Shown: one piece after another, positions 33,468 to 42,627 of the stretch
Layout of the letters: each line of letters opens with the position of its first letter
Position numbering within the stretch: the first letter of the stretch is position 1
Assembly: GCF_009831625.1 (NCBI RefSeq)
Contig: NZ_WUUS01000009.1
Location: 124,001-188,000, forward strand
Length of the DNA: 64,000 nucleotides
Origin: Halobaculum saliterrae
GTDB taxonomy: Archaea > Halobacteriota > Halobacteria > Halobacteriales > Haloferacaceae
Direction of reading: 5' to 3'
Notes under the pieces: generated by a model
The model's database searches: none
Seen by the model: the letters and a program-made list of their open reading frames with translations, nothing else
Told to the model about the DNA's origin: nothing
Made by a program: the position numbers and the translations under genes

Positions 33468-35138
33468 ATGAGCACACAGACGCCAGCGGAACGACCCGAC
33501 AGCGACGACCCGATCGCGCCACCCGACGAGCTCGCCGAACTGCTGGGCGATCGTGTGATCGGTCGCGAGGAGCACCTGAACGCGCCCGGTTACGTGATCC
33601 GGCCGGACACCGTCCAAGATGTACTGTCGACGCTGAGGAACGAGGCCGGATACGACCACCTCTCGTGTGTCACCGCTCAGGAGTACGAGGACCGCTACGA
33701 GTCCATCTACCACCTGAAGACGTACGATGATCCGACTCGTGAGGTCTCGGTCGTCGTCCCCGCGGACACGGAGGCGCCCAGAAGCGAGTCGGCCGAGCCC
33801 GTGTTCCGGACGGCCGACTGGCACGAACGCGAGGCGTACGATCTGATCGGTATCGAGTACGACGACCACCCCGACCTCCGCCGCATCCTCCTTCCCGAGA
33901 CGTGGCAGGGGCATCCGTTGTCGCTCGATTACGATCAGACCCGTCCGCAGATCGTCAGGTACGACGAGAACGCCAACCCGCTCGAAGCGGACACCCGCGC
34001 CGAGCAGGCCACGGACACGATGATGCTCAACATCGGTCCCCACCACCCCGCGACTCACGGGGTGATGCACCTGGAGGCGACGCTGGACGGCGAGCAGGTC
34101 GTCGACGTGGAGCCGGACATCGGCTACATTCACCGCTGCGAGGAACAGATGTGTCAGAACGGCACCTACCGCCACCAGATCATGCCGTACCCCGACCGCT
34201 GGGACTGGGGCGGCGGCGGGCTGCTCAACGAGTGGGCGTACGCCCGGGTCGCCGAAACGCTCGCGGACATCGAGGTGCCCGAGTACGCGCAGGTCATTCG
34301 GACCATGAGCGCCGAGCTGTCGCGTATCCTCTCGCACCTGCTGGCGGTTGGCGCGTACGCGCTCGACGTCGCCGGCGACTTCACCGCGACCTTCATGTAC
34401 GCGATCACCGAGCGTGAGACGGTTCAGAACGTCCTCGAGGACCTGACGGGCCAACGGCTGATGTTCAACTACTTCCGCCTCGGCGGCGTCGCGTGGGACC
34501 TGCCCGAGCCCCGCGAGGAGTTCTTCGAGAAGACCCGCGACTTCCTCGATGAGTTGCCCCGCCGGCTCGCGGAGTTCCACGACCTGCTCACGGGCAACGA
34601 GATCATTCAGATCCGAACCGTCGACACGGGCGTGCTGCCGCCGGAGGTCGCCAAGAACTACGGCTGTACGGGACCGGTCCTCCGTGGCTCCGGCGTCGAC
34701 TACGACCTGCGCCGCGACGACCCGTACGGCTACTACGACGAGCTCGACTGGAACGTCATCACGCAGGAAGGCGGCGACAACTTCGCTCGGTTGCAGGTCC
34801 GGCTTCGAGAGATGGAGGAGTCCGCGAAGATCATCGAGCAGTGTATCGACCTCCTCGAAGGGTGGCCGGAGGCAGATCGCTCGGTGCAGGCGAACGTCCC
34901 GAGAACGATCAAACCCGACGACGACACCGAAGTGTACACCGCCGTCGAGGCGGCGAAGGGCGAACTCGGCATCTACGTCCGCGCCGACGGGACGGACGAG
35001 CCCGCGCGGTTCAAGATCCGGGGACCGTCGTTCTCGAACCTCCAGGCGCTGCCCGAGATGGCCGAGGGGGAACACGTTCCCGACCTCATCGCGAGCCTCG
35101 GAAGCTTGGACACGATCATGGGCGAGGTCGACCGCTGA
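33468..35138 (+). CDS. nuoCD: NADH-quinone oxidoreductase subunit C/D fusion, solitary copy
   Basis: A 556-residue fusion of NuoC (about 1-180, with YDHLSCVTAQEYEDRYE and REAYDLIGIEYDDHPDLRRIL) and the 49-kDa NuoD (about 180-556). NuoD has NIGPHHPATHGVMHLEATLD, GYIHRCEEQMCQNGTYRHQI, SAELSRILSHLLAVGAYALD, LGGVAWDLPEP and the C-terminal SLDTIMGEVDR. All the quinone-site landmarks are intact. The usual haloarchaeal nuo operon neighbours (A, B, H, I, J, K, L, M, N) are absent here, and codon use looks somewhat less GC-rich than in flanking genes. The gene is either an extra copy or a displaced one. Confidence 0.9.
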   Translation: MSTQTPAERPDSDDPIAPPDELAELLGDRVIGREEHLNAPGYVIRPDTVQDVLSTLRNEAGYDHLSCVTAQEYEDRYESIYHLKTYDDPTREVSVVVPADTEAPRSESAEPVFRTADWHEREAYDLIGIEYDDHPDLRRILLPETWQGHPLSLDYDQTRPQIVRYDENANPLEADTRAEQATDTMMLNIGPHHPATHGVMHLEATLDGEQVVDVEPDIGYIHRCEEQMCQNGTYRHQIMPYPDRWDWGGGGLLNEWAYARVAETLADIEVPEYAQVIRTMSAELSRILSHLLAVGAYALDVAGDFTATFMYAITERETVQNVLEDLTGQRLMFNYFRLGGVAWDLPEPREEFFEKTRDFLDELPRRLAEFHDLLTGNEIIQIRTVDTGVLPPEVAKNYGCTGPVLRGSGVDYDLRRDDPYGYYDELDWNVITQEGGDNFARLQVRLREMEESAKIIEQCIDLLEGWPEADRSVQANVPRTIKPDDDTEVYTAVEAAKGELGIYVRADGTDEPARFKIRGPSFSNLQALPEMAEGEHVPDLIASLGSLDTIMGEVDR

Positions 35139-35276
35139 GGCGGGTCGGCTCGCCGCGACGTTCGACTGGCGGTCCGCTTCGGCACGCCGGCTCCGGGAGG
35201 GGTCGCCGACGGAAACCGCCGGCGCGTCGTCTCCCGTTCCCGAAGGGTTACGCGCCGGGCGCCCGTCGCGTCGTCC

Positions 35277-36287
35277 ATGTCCGACAACAGACGCTTCCAC
35301 CTCGCGAAGCGACCGGAAGGCGTCCCGAGCACAGACACGTTCGACCTCCGCGAGGTCGACCGGCCCGACCCGGGTCCGGACGAGGCGCTCGTGCGCGTGC
35401 TGTACCTCTCGGTCGACCCGTACATGCGCGACCGGATGCGCGCCGGCGAGTCGTACGCCGACCCGTGGGAGGTGGGCGACCCGCTCCGCGGCGGCGCCGT
35501 CTGTGAGGTCGTCGAGTCCAACGGCGCCGGGTTCGAGCCCGGCGACACGGTCGTCGGCAACCTCCCGTGGGCCGAGTACGCGACCGCGAGCGGGTCGGAC
35601 CTCACGCCGGTCGACACCGGCGGCCTCCCCGTCTCGACGGCGCTGGGCGTGCTGGGAATGCCCGGCCGCACCGCCTACTTCGGCACCCGCGAGGTCGCCG
35701 AGCCGAAGGCCGACGACTGGATGGTCGTCTCCGGCGCCGCCGGCGCGGTCGGCTCGGTCGTCGGCCAACTCGGCGAGTTGCAGGGCGCGAACGTGGTGGG
35801 GATCGCCGGCTCCGACGAGAAGTGCGAGTGGCTCACCGACGACCTGGGCTTCACCGCCGCGATCAACTACAAACAGGAGGACGTGGGCGCCCGTCTCGAC
35901 GAGGTCGCCGACGGCGTCGACGTGTACTACGACAACGTCGGCGGCCCGGTCACGGACGCCGTCTGGGGTCGGCTGAACGTCGACGCTCGCGTCGCGATCT
36001 GCGGGCAGATCGCCCTCTACAACGACGAGGAGTTCCCCACCGGCCCGCGGAAGCTCTCCAAGCTCGTCGAGACGCGTGCCCGCGTCGAGGGGCTGCTCGT
36101 GCGCGACTTCGCCCCGCGGTTCCGCGAGGCGACCGAGCACCTCGCCGGGCTGGTCGCCGCGGGCGACCTGCAGTACCGCGAGACGGTCACGGAGGGCATC
36201 GAGAACGCCCCCGACGCGTTCCTCGGGCTGTTCGAGGGCGAGAACGTCGGCAAGCAGGTGGTGAAGGTCGCCGAGACGGACGAGTAA
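35277..36287 (+). CDS. NADP-dependent MDR-family oxidoreductase (zinc-free)
   Basis: A 336-residue medium-chain reductase with LYLSVDPYMRDRM near residue 42, GLPVSTALGVLGMPGRTAYFG, and the Rossmann motif VVSGAAGAVGSVVGQLGEL. DVYYDNVGGPVTDAVW follows. The zinc ligands of alcohol dehydrogenases are lacking. These match the 2-alkenal/curcumin reductase type (CurA-like). The lack of zinc cysteines argues for alkene or quinone reduction rather than alcohol oxidation. It follows nuoCD by 138 bases on the same strand. Confidence 0.88.
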   Translation: MSDNRRFHLAKRPEGVPSTDTFDLREVDRPDPGPDEALVRVLYLSVDPYMRDRMRAGESYADPWEVGDPLRGGAVCEVVESNGAGFEPGDTVVGNLPWAEYATASGSDLTPVDTGGLPVSTALGVLGMPGRTAYFGTREVAEPKADDWMVVSGAAGAVGSVVGQLGELQGANVVGIAGSDEKCEWLTDDLGFTAAINYKQEDVGARLDEVADGVDVYYDNVGGPVTDAVWGRLNVDARVAICGQIALYNDEEFPTGPRKLSKLVETRARVEGLLVRDFAPRFREATEHLAGLVAAGDLQYRETVTEGIENAPDAFLGLFEGENVGKQVVKVAETDE

Positions 36288-36351
36288 CGCGGGACCGTCC
36301 GTTCCGGCCGGGCCGACAGGGTTTCACTTCCACGCCCTGACACTCCGAGTA

Positions 36352-36528
36352 ATGGTCTCCCGCGAGAACGTCGTCATCCTCGTGTTCATCGCCGCGGCCG
36401 TCGTACTTCTGTATGCGACGACGCTGCTGGGCGAACAGCCGCTGTGGGTCGGCGGGGCCGTCGTGGTCGGCGTCGGCGTGATCGCGCCGCTCCTGGTCAA
36501 CGGCTATCTCGACCGGCAGTCGGAGTAG
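36352..36528 (+). CDS. 58-residue two-span membrane microprotein
   Basis: MVSRENVVILVFIAAAVVLL starts a first span, the short loop TTLLGEQPLW follows, and a second span VGGAVVVGVGVIAPLLV ends with a polar YLDRQSE tail. The ATG at 36352 follows the reductase gene by 64 bases. Function unknown; too small for a family call. Confidence 0.65.
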   Translation: MVSRENVVILVFIAAAVVLLYATTLLGEQPLWVGGAVVVGVGVIAPLLVNGYLDRQSE

Positions 36529-36572
36529 TCGCGGCGTCGAGAGACCCTCGGGGGGCGGCCCGGGATCGGGCG

Positions 36573-37241
36573 TCAGTCGAACCGGACGCCCAGGTCGTGC
36601 AGGTCCTCGTTGTTCGTCGCGACGTTGATCAGCAGCGGCGTCAGCGACTCCACCTCCGCGGCGTTCGACAGCCCGCCCGCCGACAGCGCGCGCAGTCCCT
36701 CGATCTCCTCGGCCAGCCGCGAGACGGTGTCGGCGGCCGCGTCGTCGTCGGCGAGGACGAGCGTGTCGATACCCAGTTCCTGTGAGAGGTCCGAGAGCCG
36801 CCCGGCCGCGAGGTTGTGGAACGCGCCGACGACCGGCACCCCGTCGGGGACGGCGTCGCGCACGAGCGCGGTCACGCTGCCCGCGCCCGGAGGATGGTAG
36901 TGGAAGCCGTCGTCCTCGCGTTTCATCCCCGCGGCCGGCGTGACGACCACGTCCTCGGCGTCGAGGCTCGATTCGACCGCCTCGACCGTGTCCGAGACGT
37001 GGTACGGCGGCACCGCGAGCACGACCACGTCGGCGCGGTCGGCCGCCATCGCGTTGTCGAAGCCCTTGACCGTCGCGTCGCCGCCGGCGTCGGCGACCGT
37101 CTCGGCGTAGTCGTCGGCCGCGGCGCGTGCCTTCTCGGGGTCCCGGGAGCCGACGAGCAGTTCGTGGTCCGTGTCGCGGCCCCAGCGCACGGCGAGCCCC
37201 TCGCCGATGTCGCCGGTGCCGCCGAGCAGCGCGATTCGCAT
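36573..37241 (-). CDS. npdG: NADPH:F420 oxidoreductase (F420-dependent)
   Basis: Transfers hydride between F420 and NADP. The 222-residue Rossmann protein begins MRIALLGGTGDIGEGLAVRW (the GxGxxG loop). LLVGSRDPEKA is the NADP phosphate-binding turn after strand two. ADVVVLAVPPYHVSDTV and the ending VATNNEDLHDLGVRFD are characteristic of this F420-dependent group. The start at 37241 is fixed by the glycine loop at the N-terminus. Confidence 0.92.
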   Translation of the reverse strand: MRIALLGGTGDIGEGLAVRWGRDTDHELLVGSRDPEKARAAADDYAETVADAGGDATVKGFDNAMAADRADVVVLAVPPYHVSDTVEAVESSLDAEDVVVTPAAGMKREDDGFHYHPPGAGSVTALVRDAVPDGVPVVGAFHNLAAGRLSDLSQELGIDTLVLADDDAAADTVSRLAEEIEGLRALSAGGLSNAAEVESLTPLLINVATNNEDLHDLGVRFD

Positions 37242-37385
37242 GGCCGGACATGGGGTCGGGCGCGCGGTAAGCGTTGCGTGACCGGACAGGGATGACGCTA
37301 TCGAGCGGGCACCTCCCGGTCGTCGTGGACGCCGCTGGGCCCACGGCGCCGCCGGCTTCATACGACTCCCTGTGGACTCGAACAC

Positions 37386-37865
37386 ATGGCCGTCCCCGAC
37401 GCCGTCAACGTCCTCCTCCGACTCAGCCCGGGCGAGCGCGCCCGCCCGGGGCGCGCGTTCCTCGGCGACGACGAGCTCCTGCTGGCGCCGACGCGCCACG
37501 GGCGGCTCGCGCGGTTCGTCGCCGGCACCGTGAACGGACTGTTCGCTCACCTCCCCGAGTCGCTCGGGCTGTACGACCCGCACGCCGTCTCCCGGACCGA
37601 GGCGGTCCACGACCCGGAGACGCTCCGGATCCGCTACGGCGACCTCACGGGACTCGCGCCGTTCGTGCGGCCGACAGGCTTCGGGCTCCACCTCCGCGTC
37701 GACGGCCGGAGCGAGGAGGTCCGGCTGGCGTTCCGCTCCGACGACGAGCGGGCGGAGGCCGTCTCGCTCGCGCGGGCGCTCCGCGATCGGGCGCGCGCCG
37801 CCGGCGGCGACCCCTCGGCGTTCGATCCCGGGGGACGGACGCGTCCGCTGTCGCTCGACGAGTGA
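37386..37865 (+). CDS. Hypothetical protein, possibly PH-like
   Basis: A 159-residue soluble protein starting MAVPDAVNVLLRLSPGERA. Its middle alternates short strands (LRIRYGDLTGLAPF, FGLHLRVDGRSEEVRLAF) and ends with a helix (AEAVSLARALRDRARAA) before a disordered tail. The strand-then-helix layout resembles a PH-like domain, but this is inference only. No motif gives a function. It is between npdG and a small membrane protein gene. Confidence 0.6.
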   Translation: MAVPDAVNVLLRLSPGERARPGRAFLGDDELLLAPTRHGRLARFVAGTVNGLFAHLPESLGLYDPHAVSRTEAVHDPETLRIRYGDLTGLAPFVRPTGFGLHLRVDGRSEEVRLAFRSDDERAEAVSLARALRDRARAAGGDPSAFDPGGRTRPLSLDE

Positions 37866-37908
37866 TCGCGGCGGTCCCGGGAACCCGGCGGCGACCGCCT
37901 CAGGTCGG

Positions 37909-38160
37909 CTATCCCTCGATCTCGCCGCCGCGCTCGTAGACGAACCAGTACGCCAGCACCGGCGACACCACCAGCATCGGTCCGACCGAGAGCGCGAGCG
38001 TCAGGCGGTCCGGCGGAACGAACCGCGTCGCGAGCGCCAGCGCCAAGAGGTCGAGCATCGCCACGAGGGTGAGGAACCGAACGAGCCGCGCGATCCGCGT
38101 CCGTCGGTCCACACCCTCCCGTCGGCCGTCGGGCTCGGACTGGCCGCCGCGCTCGCTCAC
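37909..38160 (-). CDS. Small two-span membrane protein, unknown
   Basis: An 83-residue protein with a basic, Gly-rich N-terminus, then LVRFLTLVAMLDLLALALAT and LTLALSVGPMLVVSPVLAYW spans, ending VYERGGEIEG. Its start lies 7 bases after the stop of the HAD gene (38168-39034), so the two are probably one transcript. Confidence 0.7.
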   Translation of the reverse strand: MSERGGQSEPDGRREGVDRRTRIARLVRFLTLVAMLDLLALALATRFVPPDRLTLALSVGPMLVVSPVLAYWFVYERGGEIEG

Positions 38161-38167
38161 GGGGCGG

Positions 38168-39034
38168 TCACTCCAGCAGCTCCGGCAGGTCGTTCACGCT
38201 CTCGACGACGGCGCTGGCGCCGGCGTCGGCGTACTTCGCGCGGCCGTCGTCGCCGGTGAGCCCGCCCGTGAGGACGCCGATCCCGTAGTAGGCGGTCGAG
38301 TCGTCCTCGCGGTCGGCGTTGACCGCGGTGCGCACGTCGTCGAGCGTGTCGCCCACGAACGCGACCGTGTCGGCGTCGGTGCGCTCGGCCAACGTCACGA
38401 GCGCCCGCGGGTGCGGCTTGCCTTCCTCCCAGTCGTCCATGGTGAAGCGGCGGTCCGTGGCCACGTCGAGACCGACGCGGTCGAGCGCGATGTCCGCCTC
38501 CGCGGCGGGCCGGCCCGTGAGGACGCACACCGGGTAGCGTTCCGTGAGCGCTTCGAGGGTCGTATCCGTCAGGATCACCGGCTCGTCGTGGATGAACCCC
38601 GGCGCCTCGAACGGCGGCTCTCCGCCCTCGATGTCGCGGTACAGTTCGGCCCCGAGGTACAGCGCCTGGAACGTCTCGCGCAGCGCGTCGGGGTCCCACT
38701 CGTCCTCGATCCCGTCGGCAGCGTCGTCGCCGAGGGCGTCGCGGATCGTCTCGCGGGCGCCCGCGAGGCCGGTGCCGTTCGCGGCGATCGCGTCAGTGAA
38801 GCCCGCGACGTCGGCGTCGAGTCCGCGCTCGCGGGCGAGCACGTACAGCGCGACGGCGTCGCTCAGCTCCCAGTCGTTGTTGAAGCCGCCGGCGTCCTTG
38901 AACGGCTGGAGGTCCCCGCGGTCGAGCGTGTCGCCGTACAGCCGCTCGACGCTCTCGACGACCGCCCGACGGTACGAATCCGCAACGTCGACGAGCACGC
39001 CGTCCACGTCCAACACGACCGTGTCGACTCGCAT
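38168..39034 (-). CDS. HAD superfamily hydrolase, TIGR01548-like
   Basis: A 288-residue HAD subfamily IA protein. Motif I is intact ([11 protein letters not shown], Asp9 and Asp11). A long cap follows with [15 protein letters not shown], and then CVLTGRP (motif II), [10 protein letters not shown] (Lys, motif III) and [13 protein letters not shown] (motif IV). The long cap with F-NNDW is that of the archaeal group sometimes linked to histidine metabolism; the real substrate is unknown. The active site is complete. Confidence 0.85.
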   Translation of the reverse strand: MRVDTVVLDVDGVLVDVADSYRRAVVESVERLYGDTLDRGDLQPFKDAGGFNNDWELSDAVALYVLARERGLDADVAGFTDAIAANGTGLAGARETIRDALGDDAADGIEDEWDPDALRETFQALYLGAELYRDIEGGEPPFEAPGFIHDEPVILTDTTLEALTERYPVCVLTGRPAAEADIALDRVGLDVATDRRFTMDDWEEGKPHPRALVTLAERTDADTVAFVGDTLDDVRTAVNADREDDSTAYYGIGVLTGGLTGDDGRAKYADAGASAVVESVNDLPELLE

Positions 39035-39140
39035 ACGAACGGGAGCGGGGGGACGGCGTATGGGCGTTGCGACTCCGTGCGGGCGGACGGCTCCGCCGCG
39101 GCGACGACCGGCTCACTCGGCGAACGCGGCGGCGATCGAC

Positions 39141-39566
39141 TCACTCGACGAGCACGCCGTCGGGGTCGCGGGCGACGTACAGCGTGTCCCCGCCGGAAAG
39201 CGCCAGCGGCGTCGCGTCGACGGCGGGCGGGTCGCCGCCGAGGGTCGTGAAACAGCAGGCTGTATCGACCGCGTCGGCGACGCGGACGAGCGGCCGGTGC
39301 AGTTCGGGCGGGGAGTTGAGCGCGTAGACGCAGTCGACGCGGTAGTGCTCGCCCGGGTCCCCGCGGTCGGCGGCGGCGACCACGTCGTCGCGGACGAACG
39401 CGACGCCCCCGGGGGGATCGCGCTCGACCACGTCGGTCGCGGTCACCGCGTGGCCGTCGCCGGCGAGGCCGGCGGCGACCCCGTGGCGAGTTCCGATCCC
39501 GACCTCACAGACGCGTTCGAATCCGGCGAGCGTTCGGCGGACTGCGGCGCGGCGATCGTCTGACAC
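39141..39566 (-). CDS. UPF0146 family protein
   Basis: A 141-residue protein of archaeal UPF0146 with a degenerate methyltransferase-like fold: RVCEVGIGTRHGVAAGLAGDG, AVTATDVVER, GVAFVRDDV, VYALNSPPELH. SAM-binding is not proven. The GTG at 39566 gives the family start; an ATG at 39596 (10 residues more) is also possible and would leave only 10 bases to the divergent archaemetzincin start. Confidence 0.8.
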   Translation of the reverse strand: MSDDRRAAVRRTLAGFERVCEVGIGTRHGVAAGLAGDGHAVTATDVVERDPPGGVAFVRDDVVAAADRGDPGEHYRVDCVYALNSPPELHRPLVRVADAVDTACCFTTLGGDPPAVDATPLALSGGDTLYVARDPDGVLVE

Positions 39567-39606
39567 GGGCGGGTAACTTATGTTCGCACCCGTCATAAAC
39601 ACGCTC

Positions 39607-40128
39607 ATGCATGTCGACATCGTGCCCATCGGGGACGTCTCCGCCCAAGTGAAGCGGGAGGCGTCGGCGGGTCTCCGCTCGGTGTACGACTGCGACGTGA
39701 CGGTTCACGACGAGCAGTCGATCCCGGAGGGCGCGTACGACCGCAGCCGGAACCAGTACCGCGCCGAGCAGTTCATCGAGCTCGTCTCGCGGACCGGCAG
39801 CGGCGAGAAGAACATCGGTATCACCCCGCAGGACCTGTACTACCGCCGTCGCAACTACGTGTTCGGGCTCGCGTACCTCAACGGCAACGGCTCGGTCGTC
39901 TCCACCTACCGCCTCCAGACCTCCTCGGACGGCGGCGTCACCTCCAAGCCCTCCCGCGAGGTGTTCGCCGACCGCGTCCGCAAGGAGATCGTCCACGAGA
40001 TCGGCCACACGCTCGGCTTAGAGCACTGCGACAACAGCAAGTGCGTGATGTCCTTCTCCCCGACGGTCCGCGAGGTCGACGTGAAGGAGGAGCACCTCTG
40101 TGGCACCTGCGCCCGCGAGTACCTGTAG
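39607..40128 (+). CDS. amzA: Archaemetzincin (AmzA) zinc metalloprotease
   Basis: A 173-residue metallopeptidase of the archaemetzincin group. The double-zinc signature is complete: HEIGHTLGLEHC (His130, His134, His140, Cys141), Cys146 and Met148 of the Met-turn, then CGTC (Cys165, Cys168). The N-terminus MHVDIVPIGDVSAQVKRE is typical. The ATG at 39607 is chosen over the in-frame ATG at 39580. The in-cell substrate is unknown. The gene is divergent from UPF0146. Confidence 0.95.
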   Translation: MHVDIVPIGDVSAQVKREASAGLRSVYDCDVTVHDEQSIPEGAYDRSRNQYRAEQFIELVSRTGSGEKNIGITPQDLYYRRRNYVFGLAYLNGNGSVVSTYRLQTSSDGGVTSKPSREVFADRVRKEIVHEIGHTLGLEHCDNSKCVMSFSPTVREVDVKEEHLCGTCAREYL

Positions 40129-40273
40129 CGTTCCCCCGCCAGCGGCACCCTCCGTTCTCCCATCGGCGCCCTCTTCCGGTCCATCCATCGGCGCCCTCCT
40201 CCAGTCTCACGTTTCCAACGGTCCCGCTCCGGCGGACAGCTATATTGCCGCGGGACGACGACATCGAGTTGTC

Positions 40274-40726
40274 ATGTCCGAGGAAGTCATCGACCTGCTG
40301 CGCGAGGCGTACGGCGACGAGATGGAGACGGTGATGAACTACCAGACGAACGCCATCGTCCTCGACGGCGTGCGCGCCGAGGAGATCAAGGACAGCCTCC
40401 GGGCGGACATTCAGGAGGAGCTGACCCACGCCGAACAGCTCGGCAATCGACTGAAGCAGCTCGACGCGCGGCCGCCGGGGTCGGCGGAGTTCACCGCGGG
40501 CCAGGACTCGCTGCAGCCGCCGGAGGACTCGACGAACGTGCTGTCGGTGATCGAGGGCGTCATCGACGCCGAGGAGGGCGCCATCTCGGTGTACCGCGAC
40601 CTCGTCGACGCGGCGGAGGCGGCCGACGACCCGGTCACCGAGGACCTCGCGGTGACGATCCTCTCCGAGGAGGAGGCCCATCGCTCGGAGTTCAAGGGGT
40701 ACCGCAAGGAGTACAAGCGGGAGTAG
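40274..40726 (+). CDS. Ferritin-like domain protein
   Basis: A 150-residue four-helix-bundle protein. Helices with Glu at carboxylate-bridge positions are seen: EETH-like pairs in QEELTHAEQLGNRLKQL and in TILSEEEAHRSEFKGYRKEY, and GVIDAEEGAISVYRDLVDAA and MNYQTNAIVLDG. The E-x2-H spacing (ELTHAEQ, EEEAHRSE) suggests a di-iron centre of bacterioferritin/rubrerythrin type. Without a rubredoxin domain, storage or oxidase roles both remain open. The ATG at 40274 follows a TATA-like CTATATTG 38 bases before. Confidence 0.82.
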   Translation: MSEEVIDLLREAYGDEMETVMNYQTNAIVLDGVRAEEIKDSLRADIQEELTHAEQLGNRLKQLDARPPGSAEFTAGQDSLQPPEDSTNVLSVIEGVIDAEEGAISVYRDLVDAAEAADDPVTEDLAVTILSEEEAHRSEFKGYRKEYKRE

Positions 40727-40797
40727 ATCGCGTCGCCTCCCCGAGGGCGGGTCGTTCCGGACCCGCGGACGGCCATGGATCGAACGGGCGGAGCGGC

Positions 40798-42627
40798 CTA
40801 CCGGGAGTAGTAGTACTCGCCGTCGCCCTTCTGTTGGCGGTCGAGCTGCGAGCCGGGCTTGTTGATCCGCGGGCGTCCCGTCCGCTCGTCGCGGCGGAAC
40901 GTGATGTCCAAGTCGCCGAGGAAGTCGTTCATCCCCGAGCGCATTCCCTGTGGCCGGCTCGCCTGTCCGTGCACGGCGGGCTCGCCGTCGAACACCATCA
41001 GCCGGTCGGCCAGCAGGTCGATCATGTAGATGTCGTGGTCGATGACCATCACCGTCGCGTCGTGGTTCTCGGCGTACCGGCGGATCGCGGTCGTCGCCTG
41101 CACGCGCTGTTCCACGTCGAGGTGCGCCGACGGCTCGTCGAGCAGGTACAGGTCGGCGTCCTCAGAGAGGCACGCCGCGATGGCGACGCGCTGTCGCTCC
41201 CCGCCCGAGAGGTCGGTGAGGGACTGCTCCATGATCGGGTTGAGCTGGAGCGGCCGGGCGATCTCGGTGTCCCAATAGGAGGAGCCGAAGTCGTCGGCGA
41301 TCGACGAGAGGAACGCGTCGACGCGCATCGGCTGGTCGATCTCGATGTACTGCGGCTTGTACGCGATGTCGAGCTGGAAGTCCAGTTCGCCCTCGTCGGG
41401 TTCGAGCTGCCCGGCGAACAGCTTCGCCATCGTCGACTTCCCGATACCGTTGGGGCCGACGATCCCCAGCACCTCCGACTCGTGGACGGCGCCGCCGTCG
41501 ACCGAGAGCGAGAACTCCCCGTCGCCGTACGACTTCTCGATGTCGGGGTACTCGAACAGCACCTGCGAGCGCGTGATCTCGCGGGGCGCGTGCTCGTCGA
41601 AGGTGATCGAGTCCGGCCGGATCCGCATGTTCTCGTTGTCGAGGTACCCCTTCAGGTACTCGTTGATGCCGTTGCGGGTGGACTTCGGATCCGTGACGAC
41701 GCCGTACGCGCCCGGCTCGCCGTAGGTGACGTGGAGCGTGTCCGCCAGCAGGTCGAGGATCGCGAGGTCGTGCTCGACGACCATCATCGAGCGCTCGCCG
41801 TCGTCGGCGAGTTCGCGGATGAGCCGCGCGGCCGTCATGCGCTGGCCGATGTCCAGATACGGCGTGATCTCGTCGAGGAAGTAGAAGTCAGCGTCGCGCG
41901 CGAGCGTCGCAGCCAGCGCGACGCGCTGGAGCTCGCCGCCGGAGATGGAGTCGATGTCCTGGTCCATCACCGGGCCGATCGAGAGCCGTTCCACGAGGGA
42001 GTCGAGCACGCCGCGCTCGTCGGTCCGTTCGAGCAGCTCTCGGGTGTTGCCGTCGAACTGCTTGGGGATCTGGTCGACGTACTGCGGCTTGCGGGCGACC
42101 TCGACTTCCCCCTCGATGACGCGCTCGATGTAGTTCTGGAGCTCCGTCCCCTTGAATCGCTCAAGGACCGCGTCCCACGTCGCCTCGTCCGCGTGGTCGC
42201 CGAGGTTCGGGGTCAGCTCCCCGGAGAGCATCTTCACCGCCGTCGATTTCCCGATCCCGTTGGGCCCGAGGATCCCCGTCACGGAGCCGGGCTCGGGCAC
42301 CGGAAGGCCGTACAGCCCGAACGCGTTGTCCCCGTAGCGGTGGACCGGGTCGTTCTCCAGTTCCGACGGGAGGTTGATGATCTCGATGGCGTCGAACGGG
42401 CACTTCTCGACGCAGATCCCGCACGTCTCGCCCAGGCAGATCTCCTCGGAGATCCACACCTGGTCGGGGCCGCCGTCGTACGGTTCGTCCTCCGCGTAGT
42501 GATCGCCGCGCTCGACGATGCAGTCCTTCCCGGTGCGGTTGGGCGGACAGAAGTTCGCGCACTCGTAGTTGCACCGGTCGGGCTGACACCGATCGAGGTC
42601 GACGACCGCGATGCTGTCGTCGGCCAT
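40798..42627 (-). CDS. Ribosome biogenesis and recycling ATPase RLI (ABCE1)
   Basis: The essential ABC protein that splits ribosomes after termination. The 609 residues have an N-terminal four-cysteine iron-sulfur domain (Cys14, Cys19, Cys23, Cys27, then CLGETCGICVEKC with Cys64, Cys69, Cys72, Cys76). The first ABC has Walker A GPNGIGKST (121-129), SGGELQRVALAATL and FFLDEI-like Walker B (FYFLDEITPYLD). A hinge follows, and then the second ABC with GPNGIGKST, SGGERQRVAIAACL and LYLLDEPSAHLD. The stop of the EMC6-like gene abuts the RLI start. Confidence 0.96.
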   Translation of the reverse strand: MADDSIAVVDLDRCQPDRCNYECANFCPPNRTGKDCIVERGDHYAEDEPYDGGPDQVWISEEICLGETCGICVEKCPFDAIEIINLPSELENDPVHRYGDNAFGLYGLPVPEPGSVTGILGPNGIGKSTAVKMLSGELTPNLGDHADEATWDAVLERFKGTELQNYIERVIEGEVEVARKPQYVDQIPKQFDGNTRELLERTDERGVLDSLVERLSIGPVMDQDIDSISGGELQRVALAATLARDADFYFLDEITPYLDIGQRMTAARLIRELADDGERSMMVVEHDLAILDLLADTLHVTYGEPGAYGVVTDPKSTRNGINEYLKGYLDNENMRIRPDSITFDEHAPREITRSQVLFEYPDIEKSYGDGEFSLSVDGGAVHESEVLGIVGPNGIGKSTMAKLFAGQLEPDEGELDFQLDIAYKPQYIEIDQPMRVDAFLSSIADDFGSSYWDTEIARPLQLNPIMEQSLTDLSGGERQRVAIAACLSEDADLYLLDEPSAHLDVEQRVQATTAIRRYAENHDATVMVIDHDIYMIDLLADRLMVFDGEPAVHGQASRPQGMRSGMNDFLGDLDITFRRDERTGRPRINKPGSQLDRQQKGDGEYYYSR

